This document shows positions 8,175 to 18,612 of a stretch of DNA of 64,000 nt, piece after piece. This DNA comes from Aliarcobacter sp. (GTDB taxonomy: Bacteria > Campylobacterota > Campylobacteria > Campylobacterales > Arcobacteraceae). The translations under genes were made by a program, and so were the position numbers. Position 1 is the first letter of the stretch. Each line of letters starts with the position of its first letter. The notes below the pieces were generated by a model that was not told where the DNA came from, searched no databases, and was given only the letters and a program-made list of their open reading frames with translations. Location of the stretch: contig JAQVLW010000009.1 in the NCBI GenBank assembly GCA_028703945.1, positions 1 to 64,000 on the forward strand, given 5' to 3'.

Positions 8175-8572
8175 GCCAATTAGTTGCAACAATAAAAAAA
8201 ATAAATTCTATTGATAATCTAAATATTGTAGAGTTTGATTTTCATGGATTAACTCTAAAAATGATGAGTTTAGATTTAAATACTGATGTACAAATAGGTA
8301 AAAAAGTAAAACTTTCTGTTAAACCTACAAACATCTCTATTGCTAAAAATCTAATAGGTGAAATAAGTTTATCAAATCAAATTGTTGCAACTATTGAAAA
8401 TTTAGAAAATGGGCAATTACTCTCTAGTGTTAGCCTAAAAGTTCATAATACACTACTTGAAAGTATTATAACTGTAGATTCATCAAAAAGAATGAATCTA
8501 CAAATTGGGGAAGTTGTTACAATTTTGATTAAAGCAAGTAATTTATCTATTGATGAAGTGCTAAATGATTGA
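8171..8572 (+). CDS. TOBE-domain molybdate-binding (Mop-like) protein
   Basis: Two TOBE-like repeats, 'IGKKVKLSVKPTNISIAK...IGEVVTILIKASNLSI'; between modA and modB. Confidence 0.8.
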   Translation: MSQLVATIKKINSIDNLNIVEFDFHGLTLKMMSLDLNTDVQIGKKVKLSVKPTNISIAKNLIGEISLSNQIVATIENLENGQLLSSVSLKVHNTLLESIITVDSSKRMNLQIGEVVTILIKASNLSIDEVLND

Positions 8573-9266
8573 AATATTAAGAAATATTGATTTTGAACCG
8601 TTTATACTCTCTTTTAAATTAGCAGGAATTACTACTTTAATTTTGTTTCTTATTAGCTTACCAATTGCTTGGTATTTATCTCAAACTAAATCAAAATTTA
8701 AACCTATATTAGAAGCAGTTACCGCTTTACCTATTGTTTTACCTCCTTCTGTTTTGGGGTTTTATATACTTGTTTCTTTGTCTCATAATTCACCAATAGG
8801 TCAGTTTTTCCAAGAATATTTTGGTACGAAATTGGTTTTTAATTTCACAGGTTTAATAATTGCTAGTTGTTTTTATAGTTTGCCTTTTATGGTTCAGCCT
8901 TTACAAGGTGGTTTAGAAAGTATAAATAAAAATATGCTTGAAGCTAGCTATATAAGTGGCAAAAGTAAACTAGAAACTCTTTTTAGAGTTGCTTTACCAA
9001 ATATAAAACCCGCTTTATTAACAGCAATTATAATTACTTTTTCTCATACTGTTGGAGAATTTGGAGTTGTTTTAATGATTGGTGGAAGTATTCCAGGAGA
9101 AACAAAAGTAGCATCTATCGCTATTTATGAATTTACAGAAACTATGGATTATACTAATGCACATATTTATAGTGCAATTATGATAACTCTTAGTTTTCTT
9201 ACTCTTCTAGGCGTTTATATTTTTAATGGAAAACAAAAAAGAGTATTTGCAGGATTTAGTAAATGA
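8565..9266 (+). CDS. modB: Molybdate ABC transporter permease
   Basis: 'ALPIVLPPSVLGFYIL...SHTVGEFGVVLMIGGSIPGETKVASIAIYE'. Confidence 0.95.
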   Translation: MIEILRNIDFEPFILSFKLAGITTLILFLISLPIAWYLSQTKSKFKPILEAVTALPIVLPPSVLGFYILVSLSHNSPIGQFFQEYFGTKLVFNFTGLIIASCFYSLPFMVQPLQGGLESINKNMLEASYISGKSKLETLFRVALPNIKPALLTAIIITFSHTVGEFGVVLMIGGSIPGETKVASIAIYEFTETMDYTNAHIYSAIMITLSFLTLLGVYIFNGKQKRVFAGFSK

Positions 9267-10117
9267 TAAAAATTGATATAAATAAAAAACTTCATGGTGC
9301 AAATGGAGAGATGGATTTAAATATAAATCTTGAAATAAAACAAGGTGAATTTTTAGCACTTGCAGGACTTAGTGGAAGTGGTAAAACAACTCTTTTAAGG
9401 ATTTTAGCTGGTCTTGAAGAGGCAAGTGGAACTATAAATATTGATAATGATATTTGGTTAAATGATAAATTTTCTTTAGCTCCTCAAAAAAGAGAGATAG
9501 GTTTTGTATTTCAAGATTATGCTTTATTCCCAAATTTTTCAGTAATAGATAATCTTTTATATGTAAATAAAGATAAAAATTTGGCTAATTATTTGTTGAA
9601 AATGACTGAATTGGATGAATTAAAAAATAGATTTCCTCAAACACTAAGTGGAGGACAAAAACAAAGAATTAGTTTGTGTCGGGCATTAATGAATAGACCA
9701 AAAATATTATTAATGGATGAACCTTTATCCGCACTTGATTCTAATATGAGAACAAAACTTCAAGATGAAATTCTTGCTTTACATAAAGAATTTAAAACTA
9801 CAACAATTATGGTAAGCCATGATTCAAGTGAAATTTACCGTTTAGCAAACCGTATGGTAGTTTTAAATTATGGGCAAATAATAAGTGATGGAAGACCTAA
9901 AGATATACTTCTAAAAACAAAAGGTAGCCAAAAATTCTCATTTGAAGGTGAACTTTTAGATATAGTAAAAGTTGATGTAATTTATGTAGCAATTGTTTCA
10001 ATTGGACAACAATTAGTCGAAGTTGTTGTTAGTAAAGATGAAGTAATAAATTTAGAAATTGGACAACGAGTAACTCTTTCTACCAAAGCATTTTCACCTA
10101 CAATACAAGGTCAATAA
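9263..10117 (+). CDS. modC: Molybdate ABC transporter ATP-binding protein
   Basis: Walker A 'GLSGSGKTT', signature 'LSGGQKQR', Walker B 'ILLMDEP', C-terminal TOBE. Confidence 0.94.
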   Translation: MIKIDINKKLHGANGEMDLNINLEIKQGEFLALAGLSGSGKTTLLRILAGLEEASGTINIDNDIWLNDKFSLAPQKREIGFVFQDYALFPNFSVIDNLLYVNKDKNLANYLLKMTELDELKNRFPQTLSGGQKQRISLCRALMNRPKILLMDEPLSALDSNMRTKLQDEILALHKEFKTTTIMVSHDSSEIYRLANRMVVLNYGQIISDGRPKDILLKTKGSQKFSFEGELLDIVKVDVIYVAIVSIGQQLVEVVVSKDEVINLEIGQRVTLSTKAFSPTIQGQ

Positions 10118-10136
10118 GTCAATTTAAAGGAAAATT

Positions 10137-10949
10137 ATGGGATTAATTCAAACAAATTTAGACACTTTAAATTTTGCAGAACTTTATAAAGAGCAAATGA
10201 AAAGTTCAACTTTTAAAGGGAAAAATAGCCAAGATTGGGACAAAAGAGCAAGTGGTATGAATTTAAATGTTCATAAAAGTATCTATACAAAAACTTTTAT
10301 TGATAAAATTGATACAACAAATGCTTCTTCACTTTTAGATGTTGGATGTGGACCAGGAACAATTACTTTAGCAATTGCTTCTAAAATGCAAAAAGTTTAT
10401 GCTCTTGATTATTCAGAAGGAATGTTAGATTGTGTAAAGAATAATTGTAAAGAAAAGAAACTTTCAAACGTAGTTACTATTCATAAATCTTGGGAAGATA
10501 ATTGGGATGATGTACCAAAAGCTGATATTGTTGTAGCTTCAAGATCAATGGAAGTAAAAGACATAAAAGATGCACTTATAAAACTAAATTCAAAAGCAAA
10601 TAAAAGAGTTTACCTTACTACAAAAGTTGGTGGAAGTTTTATAGATACGCAGATTTTAAATCAATTAGAAAGAGAAGTTTACCCAAGACCTGATTATATA
10701 TATTTAGTAAATGTTTTACATAGTATGGGAATATTTGCTCATGTTGATTTTATTTTGAGTGAAAATACAAAATTTGAGAGTTCAAGTGATGATGAATTTA
10801 TAGAAAGAGTTGGTTGGAGTTTAGGTGAACTTTCAAATGAAGAAAAAATTGTATTAAAAAACTATTTTAATACAACATATAAATATAAAAAAAATAGTGA
10901 TTATTTAAATTGGGCTTTAATTTCGTGGGAAATAGAAGAAAATATATAA
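10137..10949 (+). CDS. Class I SAM-dependent methyltransferase in the mod operon
   Basis: 'SLLDVGCGPGTITLAIASKMQKVYALDYSEGML'. Confidence 0.85.
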   Translation: MGLIQTNLDTLNFAELYKEQMKSSTFKGKNSQDWDKRASGMNLNVHKSIYTKTFIDKIDTTNASSLLDVGCGPGTITLAIASKMQKVYALDYSEGMLDCVKNNCKEKKLSNVVTIHKSWEDNWDDVPKADIVVASRSMEVKDIKDALIKLNSKANKRVYLTTKVGGSFIDTQILNQLEREVYPRPDYIYLVNVLHSMGIFAHVDFILSENTKFESSSDDEFIERVGWSLGELSNEEKIVLKNYFNTTYKYKKNSDYLNWALISWEIEENI

Positions 10950-11048
10950 AAGATTACAATACAAGATTCTGAAAAAGTAATCTATTGATTTTCCCTCCTA
11001 TTTTTTTGTTATTTTTTGTAGCACAAATTTTTTTTGAAAAGAGAAAAA

Positions 11049-11894
11049 ATGTTTAATTTATCAATAAGAGAATTAGAAAATTATATCCAAGATGATTTAC
11101 CATATTTTGATTTAACTACTAGTTTACAAAATTGTAATAATACAAAAGCTCAAATTGAAGTTTTTACAAGGGAAGATATTATTATTTCATGTAGTGAAGA
11201 AGCGGCAAAAATAGCTGAACTTTTGGATTGTAAAGTTGAGTTTTTTGTAAAAAGTAAAAATAAAGTTGAAAAAGGAAATACTATTTTAAAGTTTTCAGGA
11301 CTTTATGAAGATGTTCATAAAGCTTGGAGATTAACTCAAGTTCTTTTAGAATATAGCTGCAAAATAAGTACTTATGCTCATCAAATGAAAGAAAAAATAG
11401 AGAAAATAAATCCATCTTGCGAACTACTAACTACAAGAAAAACTTTTCCTTTTTCAAAAAGATTTTGCATAAAAGCCACAATTTGTGGTGGTGCAACGAT
11501 TCATAGATTAAATTTATCTGAAACTATTTTATTTTTTGATGGACATAGAATTTTATTTAAGAATAATGAAGAATTTTACAAAGATTTAGAAAGAATAAAA
11601 ATAAAAATTCCAGAAAAAAAACTAAATGTGGAAAGCTACACTTTTGAAGATAGTATAAATCTAATGAAATATGGTGTTGATGTAATTCAACTTGATAAGA
11701 TAGATTTAAATGAGTTAGAAAAAGTTGTAATTTATAAAAATAAAAACTTCCCAAATATAAAAATAACAGTGGCTGGTGGAATAAAACTTTCAAATGTTGA
11801 AGAATATGTTAAAAAAGGTGTAGATGGAATTGTCACAAGTTCTGTATATAACTGTGGAATGGCAGATATTAGTAGTAAATTAAAAATTATTTAA
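11049..11894 (+). CDS. modD: ModD (nicotinate-nucleotide pyrophosphorylase-like protein)
   Basis: 'DDLPYFDLTT', 'TTRKTFPFSKRFCIKATICGGATIHRLNLSETILFFDGH'; ATG at 11049 preferred over TTG 11034. Confidence 0.88.
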   Translation: MFNLSIRELENYIQDDLPYFDLTTSLQNCNNTKAQIEVFTREDIIISCSEEAAKIAELLDCKVEFFVKSKNKVEKGNTILKFSGLYEDVHKAWRLTQVLLEYSCKISTYAHQMKEKIEKINPSCELLTTRKTFPFSKRFCIKATICGGATIHRLNLSETILFFDGHRILFKNNEEFYKDLERIKIKIPEKKLNVESYTFEDSINLMKYGVDVIQLDKIDLNELEKVVIYKNKNFPNIKITVAGGIKLSNVEEYVKKGVDGIVTSSVYNCGMADISSKLKII

Positions 11895-11919
11895 ATATAA
11901 GGAGTTCCCTATATTTAAA
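11890..11919. terminator. Bidirectional terminator-like hairpin between modD and the convergent RluA-type gene
   Basis: TTTAAATATA-AGGAGTTCCC-TATATTTAAA. Confidence 0.55.
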
Positions 11920-11924
11920 CTATG

Positions 11925-12821
11925 TTAGTTTATAAATTCATTATAAAGGTCTTTATTTTTAGAGAAAATTTTATAAGTTATATCTTTGTATGTAAACTCT
12001 AAATAATTTGCATGAAGCCATAATCTATTTGATTTTGTAACTTCAAATCTATCTTCTTCACTTAAAGTTTTATTTAGATAATTTTCTGCATTTTCATCAT
12101 CTATTCCATAGATTGGGTCACCTAAAATTCTGTGACCAATTGAATATAAATGAACTCTAATTTGATGTTGTCTTCCTGTTAATGGAATCGCTTCAATAAG
12201 CGTTAAATCTTTTTCTTTATTGTATTTTAGAGGTTTAATGATTGTTACTGATTCTTTTCCATCATCACAAACTTTCATTCGTACACCAATAACAAGCCCT
12301 TCTCTATCAAGTCCTTTGTCTATTCTAATTTCTTCTTTTATATGTCCTTGAGCAATTGCTAAATATGATTTGTGATATTTTTTATCTTGAAACATCTCTT
12401 TTAAAGAAACTTCACTTTTTTTGTTTTTCCCAACTATTATAAGTCCCGAAGTTTCGGCATCGATTCTATGAATTAAATTTGCATTTTCTCCAAAATGAAA
12501 TCTAATTTCATCGAGTAAAGAGTAAGGTGTGTTTTTTGAAATAGGATGAACCATTAGGTTTGTTGGTTTATCAAATATTGCGAAATCATTAAATTCAATT
12601 AAAGGTTTTAATCCCCTAGAAACACCCTCGAAAACAGCTATATAAATATAATCAGTAGGAATAGTTTCCCCTGTATTTATGGTATTCATATTTTCATCAA
12701 ATATTCTTCCTTTTGATGTTAATCTTTGCCCTATTTTTGGGTCTAATCCCAAATCATTTATTAAAAATATTTGTATTTTCTTATCTTTTATAGCTTTATG
12801 TTTTTTAAGTGTAAATGGCAA
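11925..12821 (-). CDS. RluA-family 23S rRNA pseudouridine synthase
   Basis: 'LIHRIDAETSGLIIVGKN', 'TGRQHQIRVHLYSIGHRILGDPIYG'. Confidence 0.92.
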   Translation of the reverse strand: MPFTLKKHKAIKDKKIQIFLINDLGLDPKIGQRLTSKGRIFDENMNTINTGETIPTDYIYIAVFEGVSRGLKPLIEFNDFAIFDKPTNLMVHPISKNTPYSLLDEIRFHFGENANLIHRIDAETSGLIIVGKNKKSEVSLKEMFQDKKYHKSYLAIAQGHIKEEIRIDKGLDREGLVIGVRMKVCDDGKESVTIIKPLKYNKEKDLTLIEAIPLTGRQHQIRVHLYSIGHRILGDPIYGIDDENAENYLNKTLSEEDRFEVTKSNRLWLHANYLEFTYKDITYKIFSKNKDLYNEFIN

Positions 12822-12958
12822 ACTTTTGTCCTATTCTTTTTTGGAAATCTGTTATTTCTTATCAGATTTTTTAATTTTAGATTTTGTCTTTTTAGATACA
12901 ATATCATACTAAAATAATCAAAAATACTTTATAAAAACGAAAACAAGGGACTATTAAA

Positions 12959-14287
12959 ATGGTTGAAAGATATGCTAGAGAAGAAATGACAAAACAATGG
13001 ACACAGCATGCAAGATACGCAGCGTGGCTTGAAGTTGAAAAGGCGGCTGTAAAAGCATGGAATAAACTAGGTCTTATCCCTGATGCTGATTGTGAAAAAA
13101 TTATTAAAAATGCTACTTTTTCAGTTGAGCGAATTGAAGAAATAGAAGCTGTTACAAAACATGATTTAATCGCTTTTAATACAAGTGTAAGTGAGAGTTT
13201 AGGTGAAGAATCAAGATGGTTTCACTATGGTATGACATCTTCAGATGCTGTTGATACGGGTGTTGCTCTTCAAATGAGAGACTCTTTAAAAATTATTATT
13301 GAAGATGTAAAAATGCTAATGGAATCTATTAAAAAAAGAGCAATTGAGCATAAAATGACTTTAATGGTTGGAAGAAGTCATGGTATTCATGGTGAGCCTA
13401 TTACTTTTGGTTTAACTTTAGCTGTTTGGTATGATGAGATGGCAAGACATCTAACAAATTTAGAACAAACTATGGAAGTAATTGCTGTTGGTCAAATTTC
13501 AGGTGCAATGGGTAATTTTGCTCATGCACCTTTAGAGCTTGAAGAGTATGCAATGGCTGAATTAGGTTTAAAATGTGAGCCTTGTTCAAATCAAGTAATT
13601 CATAGAGATAGATATGCAAGACTTGCAACAACACTTGCACTTTTAGCATCTTCAATTGAAAAATTCGCAGTTCAAGTAAGACATTTACAAAGAACAGAAG
13701 TTTATGAGTGTGAAGAGTATTTTGCAAAAGGTCAAAAAGGTTCTTCTGCAATGCCTCATAAAAGAAATCCAATTTTAACAGAAAATATAACTGGACTTGC
13801 AAGAATGATTAGAGCATACGCTGCACCTGCCATGGAAAATGTTGCACTTTGGCATGAAAGAGATATTTCACACTCATCAACTGAAAGATTCTGGTTACCA
13901 GATGCATTTATTACATCTGATTTTATGTTACACAGAATGAATAGCGTAATTGCAAACTTAACAGTTATGCCTGAAAATATGATGAAAAATTTAAACCTAA
14001 CTGGTGGATTAGTATTCTCTCAAAGAGTATTATTAGAACTTCCATTACAAGGTGTAAGTAGAGAAGATGCTTATAGAATTATTCAAAGAAATGCAATGAA
14101 AGTTTGGGAAGAAATCCAACACGGAAAACCTACAACAAATGAAAAAGGCGAATCATTATATCTTCAATATCTTTTAGCAGATGAAGAATTGAGAAATTCA
14201 TTAAGTGAAGAAAAAATAAGAGAGTGTTTTAATTTTGATTATTACACAAAAAATGTAGACGCTATTTTTAATAGAGTTTTTAAATAA
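12959..14287 (+). CDS. purB: Adenylosuccinate lyase
   Basis: 'MVERYAREEMTKQW', 'KGSSAMPHKRNPILTENITGLAR'. Confidence 0.96.
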   Translation: MVERYAREEMTKQWTQHARYAAWLEVEKAAVKAWNKLGLIPDADCEKIIKNATFSVERIEEIEAVTKHDLIAFNTSVSESLGEESRWFHYGMTSSDAVDTGVALQMRDSLKIIIEDVKMLMESIKKRAIEHKMTLMVGRSHGIHGEPITFGLTLAVWYDEMARHLTNLEQTMEVIAVGQISGAMGNFAHAPLELEEYAMAELGLKCEPCSNQVIHRDRYARLATTLALLASSIEKFAVQVRHLQRTEVYECEEYFAKGQKGSSAMPHKRNPILTENITGLARMIRAYAAPAMENVALWHERDISHSSTERFWLPDAFITSDFMLHRMNSVIANLTVMPENMMKNLNLTGGLVFSQRVLLELPLQGVSREDAYRIIQRNAMKVWEEIQHGKPTTNEKGESLYLQYLLADEELRNSLSEEKIRECFNFDYYTKNVDAIFNRVFK

Positions 14288-14298
14288 TAAGGTAATTT

Positions 14299-16683
14299 AT
14301 GGGAATTATGATTAAAAAAAGAAATGGTCGTAAAGAGATTTTAGATATTACTAAAATTCAAAAAATGACTATTGAATCAACAGCCGATTTAGATGGTGTA
14401 TCTCAAAGTGAACTTGAACTTGATGCTCAAATAAAATTTGTAGATGGAATGAGTTCATCTGACATACAAGATGCACTTATAAAAACGGCAGTAGAAAAGA
14501 TTGATATTGATGTTCCAAATTGGACTTTTGTTGCAGCAAGACTTTTTGTTTTTGATTTATACCATAGAGTTGGAAAAGCAACTCATGGAATAAAAGGTGA
14601 GCCATATTGTCATTTAAAAGATTATTTAAAATATGGAAAAGATGCAGGAAGATTAATACCTAATCTGGGTGTTGGTTATGATTTAAATGATTTAGATAAT
14701 TATATTGATTCATCAAGAGACTTTTTATTTAACTACTTAGGTATCAAAACTTTATACGATAGATATTTAATCAAAAATAATAAAGCTGAACCAATCGAAT
14801 TACCACAACATATGTTTATGGCAATAGCTATGTTTTTAGCTCAAGATGAAGTTAATAAACAACAATGTGCAAAAGAGTTTTATGATGTAATCTCTAAATT
14901 CGAAGTTATGTTAGCAACTCCAACTCTATCAAATGCAAGAACAAATAGACACCAATTATCTTCATGTTATATTGGAAGTTCTCCTGATAATATCGAGGGA
15001 ATTTTTGATGGTTACAAAGAAATGGCATTATTGTCAAAATTTGGTGGAGGAATCGGTTGGGATTGGAATCAAATCAGAGCTTTAGGTGGTGTTATTGATG
15101 ACCATAAAAGTGCAGCTGGTGGAACTGTTCCATTTTTAAAAATCACAAATGATATAGCAATTGCTGTCGACCAATTAGGTACACGAAAAGGTGCGATTGC
15201 TGTTTATATGGAACCTTGGCATATGGATATTGTTGATTTTATTGATTTAAAGAAAAACTCAGGTGAAGAAAGAAGAAGAGCCCACGATTTATTCCCTGCT
15301 TTATGGATTACTGATTTATTTATGGAAAGAGTTTTAGAAGACTCTTATTGGACTTTATTTGACCCTTATGAAGTAAAAGATTTAAGCGAATGTTATGGTG
15401 ATGAATTCAAAGCTAAATATATTGCTTATGAAGAAGATGCAACTATTACAAAAAATACAATGAAAGCAAAAGATTTATGGAAAAAAGTTCTAACTTCATA
15501 TTTTGAATCTGGAAGTCCATTTTTATGTTTCAAAGATACAGCAAATAGAGCAAATCCAAATGCACATGTTGGGCATATAAGAAGTTCAAATTTATGTACA
15601 GAGATTTTCCAAAATACAAATCCAAACCACTATAAAATCAAATTAGAGTTTATGGATGGAACGATTTCTACTTATGAAGAAGAAGATTTAATTGTTGTTG
15701 ATGGTGGAATCACTAAAAAAGCAAATAAAGTTTCTGCCCTTGATAGTGTAAATGGAAAAAGAGTATTTATCGTAGAAAAAGAAAAAATTGATGGTGATAC
15801 GGCCGTTTGTAATTTAGCATCTGTAAATCTTTCAAGAATTAACACAAAAGAAGATATTGAAAGAGTTGTGCCAATAGCTATTAGAATGCTTGATAATGTT
15901 ATTGATTTAAATTTCTATCCATTAAGAAAAGTAAAAGCTACAAACTTAAAATCAAGAAGTATTGGTCTTGGAGTTATGGGTGAAGCTGAAATGTTAGCTG
16001 AATACAAACTTGTTTGGGGTTCAAATGAACACTTCAAAAAAATTGATCAAATTATGGAATCAATTTCATATAATGTTATAAAATCAAGTTCAGATTTGGC
16101 GAGTGAAAAAGGTATTTATCCAACATTTAATGGTTCAAATTGGTCAAAAGGAATCATGCCTCATGATCATGCTCCTCAAGCTGTAAATGCTCTTGTAAAC
16201 AAAGATTTATTTGATGCTTCTTATGATTGGGATAGCTTAAGAGAAAAAGTAAAAAAAGATGGAATGAGAAATGGTTACTTAATGGCAGTTGCTCCAACTT
16301 CATCTATTTCTATTTTAGTAGGAACTACGCAAGCTATTGAGCCTGTTTATAAAAGAAAATGGTTTGAAGAAAACTTATCAGGATTAATCCCAGTTGTTGT
16401 TCCAAAACTATCTCCTGAGACTTGGAATTATTATACACCTGCTTTTGAAATTGACCAATTATTAGTTATAAAAGCAGCAGCTATAAGACAAAAATGGATA
16501 GACCAAGGTCAATCTACAAATATTTTTATGAGTTTAGATAAAGCAAGTGGAAAACATTTACATGAAATCTATACATTAGCTTGGAAGTTAGGACTTAAAT
16601 CTACATATTATTTAAGAAGCCAATCACCAGAAGCAAAAAATGATGTTGAAGATAGAAGTATGGAGTGTTCAGGTTGTCAATAA
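14299..16683 (+). CDS. nrdA: Class I ribonucleoside-diphosphate reductase alpha subunit
   Basis: 'MLATPTLSNARTNRHQLSSCYIGS', 'AVCNLASVNLSRI', C-terminal 'ECSGCQ'. Confidence 0.96.
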   Translation: MGIMIKKRNGRKEILDITKIQKMTIESTADLDGVSQSELELDAQIKFVDGMSSSDIQDALIKTAVEKIDIDVPNWTFVAARLFVFDLYHRVGKATHGIKGEPYCHLKDYLKYGKDAGRLIPNLGVGYDLNDLDNYIDSSRDFLFNYLGIKTLYDRYLIKNNKAEPIELPQHMFMAIAMFLAQDEVNKQQCAKEFYDVISKFEVMLATPTLSNARTNRHQLSSCYIGSSPDNIEGIFDGYKEMALLSKFGGGIGWDWNQIRALGGVIDDHKSAAGGTVPFLKITNDIAIAVDQLGTRKGAIAVYMEPWHMDIVDFIDLKKNSGEERRRAHDLFPALWITDLFMERVLEDSYWTLFDPYEVKDLSECYGDEFKAKYIAYEEDATITKNTMKAKDLWKKVLTSYFESGSPFLCFKDTANRANPNAHVGHIRSSNLCTEIFQNTNPNHYKIKLEFMDGTISTYEEEDLIVVDGGITKKANKVSALDSVNGKRVFIVEKEKIDGDTAVCNLASVNLSRINTKEDIERVVPIAIRMLDNVIDLNFYPLRKVKATNLKSRSIGLGVMGEAEMLAEYKLVWGSNEHFKKIDQIMESISYNVIKSSSDLASEKGIYPTFNGSNWSKGIMPHDHAPQAVNALVNKDLFDASYDWDSLREKVKKDGMRNGYLMAVAPTSSISILVGTTQAIEPVYKRKWFEENLSGLIPVVVPKLSPETWNYYTPAFEIDQLLVIKAAAIRQKWIDQGQSTNIFMSLDKASGKHLHEIYTLAWKLGLKSTYYLRSQSPEAKNDVEDRSMECSGCQ

Positions 16684-16749
16684 GATAACCTGCCTTACCA
16701 ACGAACAATTTAATTAATATAAAATTTTAGAAAAAATAGAGGACTTCAA

Positions 16750-17769
16750 ATGGAGCGAAAAACCATATATAACCCAGATTCAAAAGAGAGTTTAAACGAT
16801 AGAAGAATTTTTGGTGGAAATAGTGATGGTATGATTAATTTCACAAAAATGAAATATCAATGGGCATTAAATCTTTGGGATACAATGGAAGCTAATACTT
16901 GGTTTCCAAGAGAAGTTCAAATGACAGGGGATGCAAAAGATTATAAATATCTTACTGAACCTGAAAAAAGAATGTATGATTTAGTTTTATCTCAATTAAT
17001 TTTTATGGATTCTTTACAAACAAATAATCTAATGGACAACATAAATCCATATATCACAGCTCCTGAAATAAATGCTTGTTTAAGTAGACAATCTTATGAA
17101 GAAGCAAATCATAGTAAATCTTATGCAGTTATGGTTGAGTCTATTTCTGATAATTCAGACCAAATTTATGATATGTGGAAAACAGATTTAAAACTAAAAG
17201 AAAAAAATAATTATATTGCTACTGTTTACAAAAACCTTTCAGGTCATGTTACAGATGAAAAAATAGTATTAGCACTTTTTGCAAATCAGATTTTAGAGGG
17301 ATTATACTTTTATGCTGGATTTGCTGCTATGTATGCTCTTGGTAAATCAGGAAAAATGTTAGGAAGTTCACAAATGATTAGATTCATCCAAAGAGATGAA
17401 GTTACACATTTATTACTTTTTCAAAATATGATAAATTCAGTTAGAAAAGAAAGACCAGATTTATTTACAGTTGATTTAGAAGAAAAAGTAAGAGTAATGT
17501 TTAGAAAAGCCGTAGAATTAGAATCATCTTGGGGTTCATATATCACTCAAGGACAAATCCTAGGTTTCACAGATGGAATCATAAAACAATATATTCAATA
17601 TCTAGCAGATAAAAGATTAGATGCAGTTGGATATAAACCAGAATACAATGTAAAACACCCTATTCCATGGGTTGATGGATACGCAAGTTTTAATGACCAA
17701 AGAACAAACTTCTTCGAAGGAAATGTAGTTAATTATAGTAAGGGTTCTATTGATTTTGATGATTTCTAG
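16750..17769 (+). CDS. nrdB: Ribonucleoside-diphosphate reductase beta subunit
   Basis: '[16 protein letters not shown]', '[14 protein letters not shown]' diiron ligands. Confidence 0.96.
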   Translation: MERKTIYNPDSKESLNDRRIFGGNSDGMINFTKMKYQWALNLWDTMEANTWFPREVQMTGDAKDYKYLTEPEKRMYDLVLSQLIFMDSLQTNNLMDNINPYITAPEINACLSRQSYEEANHSKSYAVMVESISDNSDQIYDMWKTDLKLKEKNNYIATVYKNLSGHVTDEKIVLALFANQILEGLYFYAGFAAMYALGKSGKMLGSSQMIRFIQRDEVTHLLLFQNMINSVRKERPDLFTVDLEEKVRVMFRKAVELESSWGSYITQGQILGFTDGIIKQYIQYLADKRLDAVGYKPEYNVKHPIPWVDGYASFNDQRTNFFEGNVVNYSKGSIDFDDF

Positions 17770-17876
17770 AATTTAGATTTATGTGTTGAAGTTTTAAAAC
17801 TCCACATAATTTCTTGTTAAATGTTTATAGGTGATTAAATAAAAGTCATCGATTAAAATCGATAACAGATGTCTTT

Positions 17877-18227
17877 ATGAAATTTATGCCAAAGACAAAT
17901 ATTAAAGAGTGGAATCTTATTATGGCTCACAGCTCTTTTGATTTCCTAAAAGAGGTATTTTGGAGTAAGGAAGTTATTGTAAAAACTGCTATTGCAAAAC
18001 TTGGTAATTCTTCTATTGAATTAATCCACGCACTTTATCAAGAAGGAAAACTTTGTACAACGGGGAAGTGTATTCTTATTCATTATAACTTTGAGACAAA
18101 AACATCTGTTAAAATCCCTGATAAAATAAGATTAGAGTTAGAAAATCATCTATTTACTGAACATTGGACTGTTACTTTGGATGAATTAGAATTGTTACAA
18201 AAGAATTATAATGATAAAAATAAATAG
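17877..18227 (+). CDS. Thioesterase-like (hot-dog) protein, apparently N-terminally short
   Basis: 'FWSKEVIVKTAIAKLGNSSIELIHALYQEGKLCTTGKCILIHYN' hot-dog core; no recognisable N-terminal segment. Confidence 0.6.
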   Translation: MKFMPKTNIKEWNLIMAHSSFDFLKEVFWSKEVIVKTAIAKLGNSSIELIHALYQEGKLCTTGKCILIHYNFETKTSVKIPDKIRLELENHLFTEHWTVTLDELELLQKNYNDKNK

Positions 18228-18594
18228 ATTAGACCACCTAGTTTTAACGGTTAAAGATATAGATAAAACTGTTGATTTTTATACAAAAGTTTTAGGTATG
18301 GAGAAAGAGATTTTTAAAGGCACAAGAGTTGCTTTAAAATTTGGAAATCAAAAAATTAATCTACACCAGTTAGGAAATGAATTTGAGCCAAAAGCATTTA
18401 ATGTAAAAAATGGAAGTGCTGATTTATGTTTTATCATTGATATACCTTTAATTGAGGCTAAAAACTATATAGAGAGTTTAAATATTGTTATTGAAGAAGG
18501 AATTGTTAGTAGAACTGGTGCAAATGGAGAAATCGACTCTATTTATTTAAGAGACCCCGATTTAAATTTAATTGAATTATCAAATTACAAATAA
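18211..18594 (+). CDS. VOC/glyoxalase-family protein
   Basis: 'RLDHLVLTVKDIDKTVDFYTKVLGMEKE...IYLRDPDLNLIELSNY'. Confidence 0.9.
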   Translation: MIKINRLDHLVLTVKDIDKTVDFYTKVLGMEKEIFKGTRVALKFGNQKINLHQLGNEFEPKAFNVKNGSADLCFIIDIPLIEAKNYIESLNIVIEEGIVSRTGANGEIDSIYLRDPDLNLIELSNYK

Positions 18595-18612
18595 AAGAAT
18601 CTTTTAAATATT

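Noticed and set aside
11034-11048. TTG start for modD
   Set aside because: ATG at 11049 has a better-placed purine-rich SD and leads directly into the conserved N-terminus.
13470-13802. Antisense 110-aa ORF in purB (and similar shadow ORFs, e.g. 29115-29354, 30281-30709, 35130-35459, 36449-36685, 60471-60893)
   Set aside because: Lie opposite strongly supported genes; no SD or family resemblance; typical of AT-rich antisense open frames.
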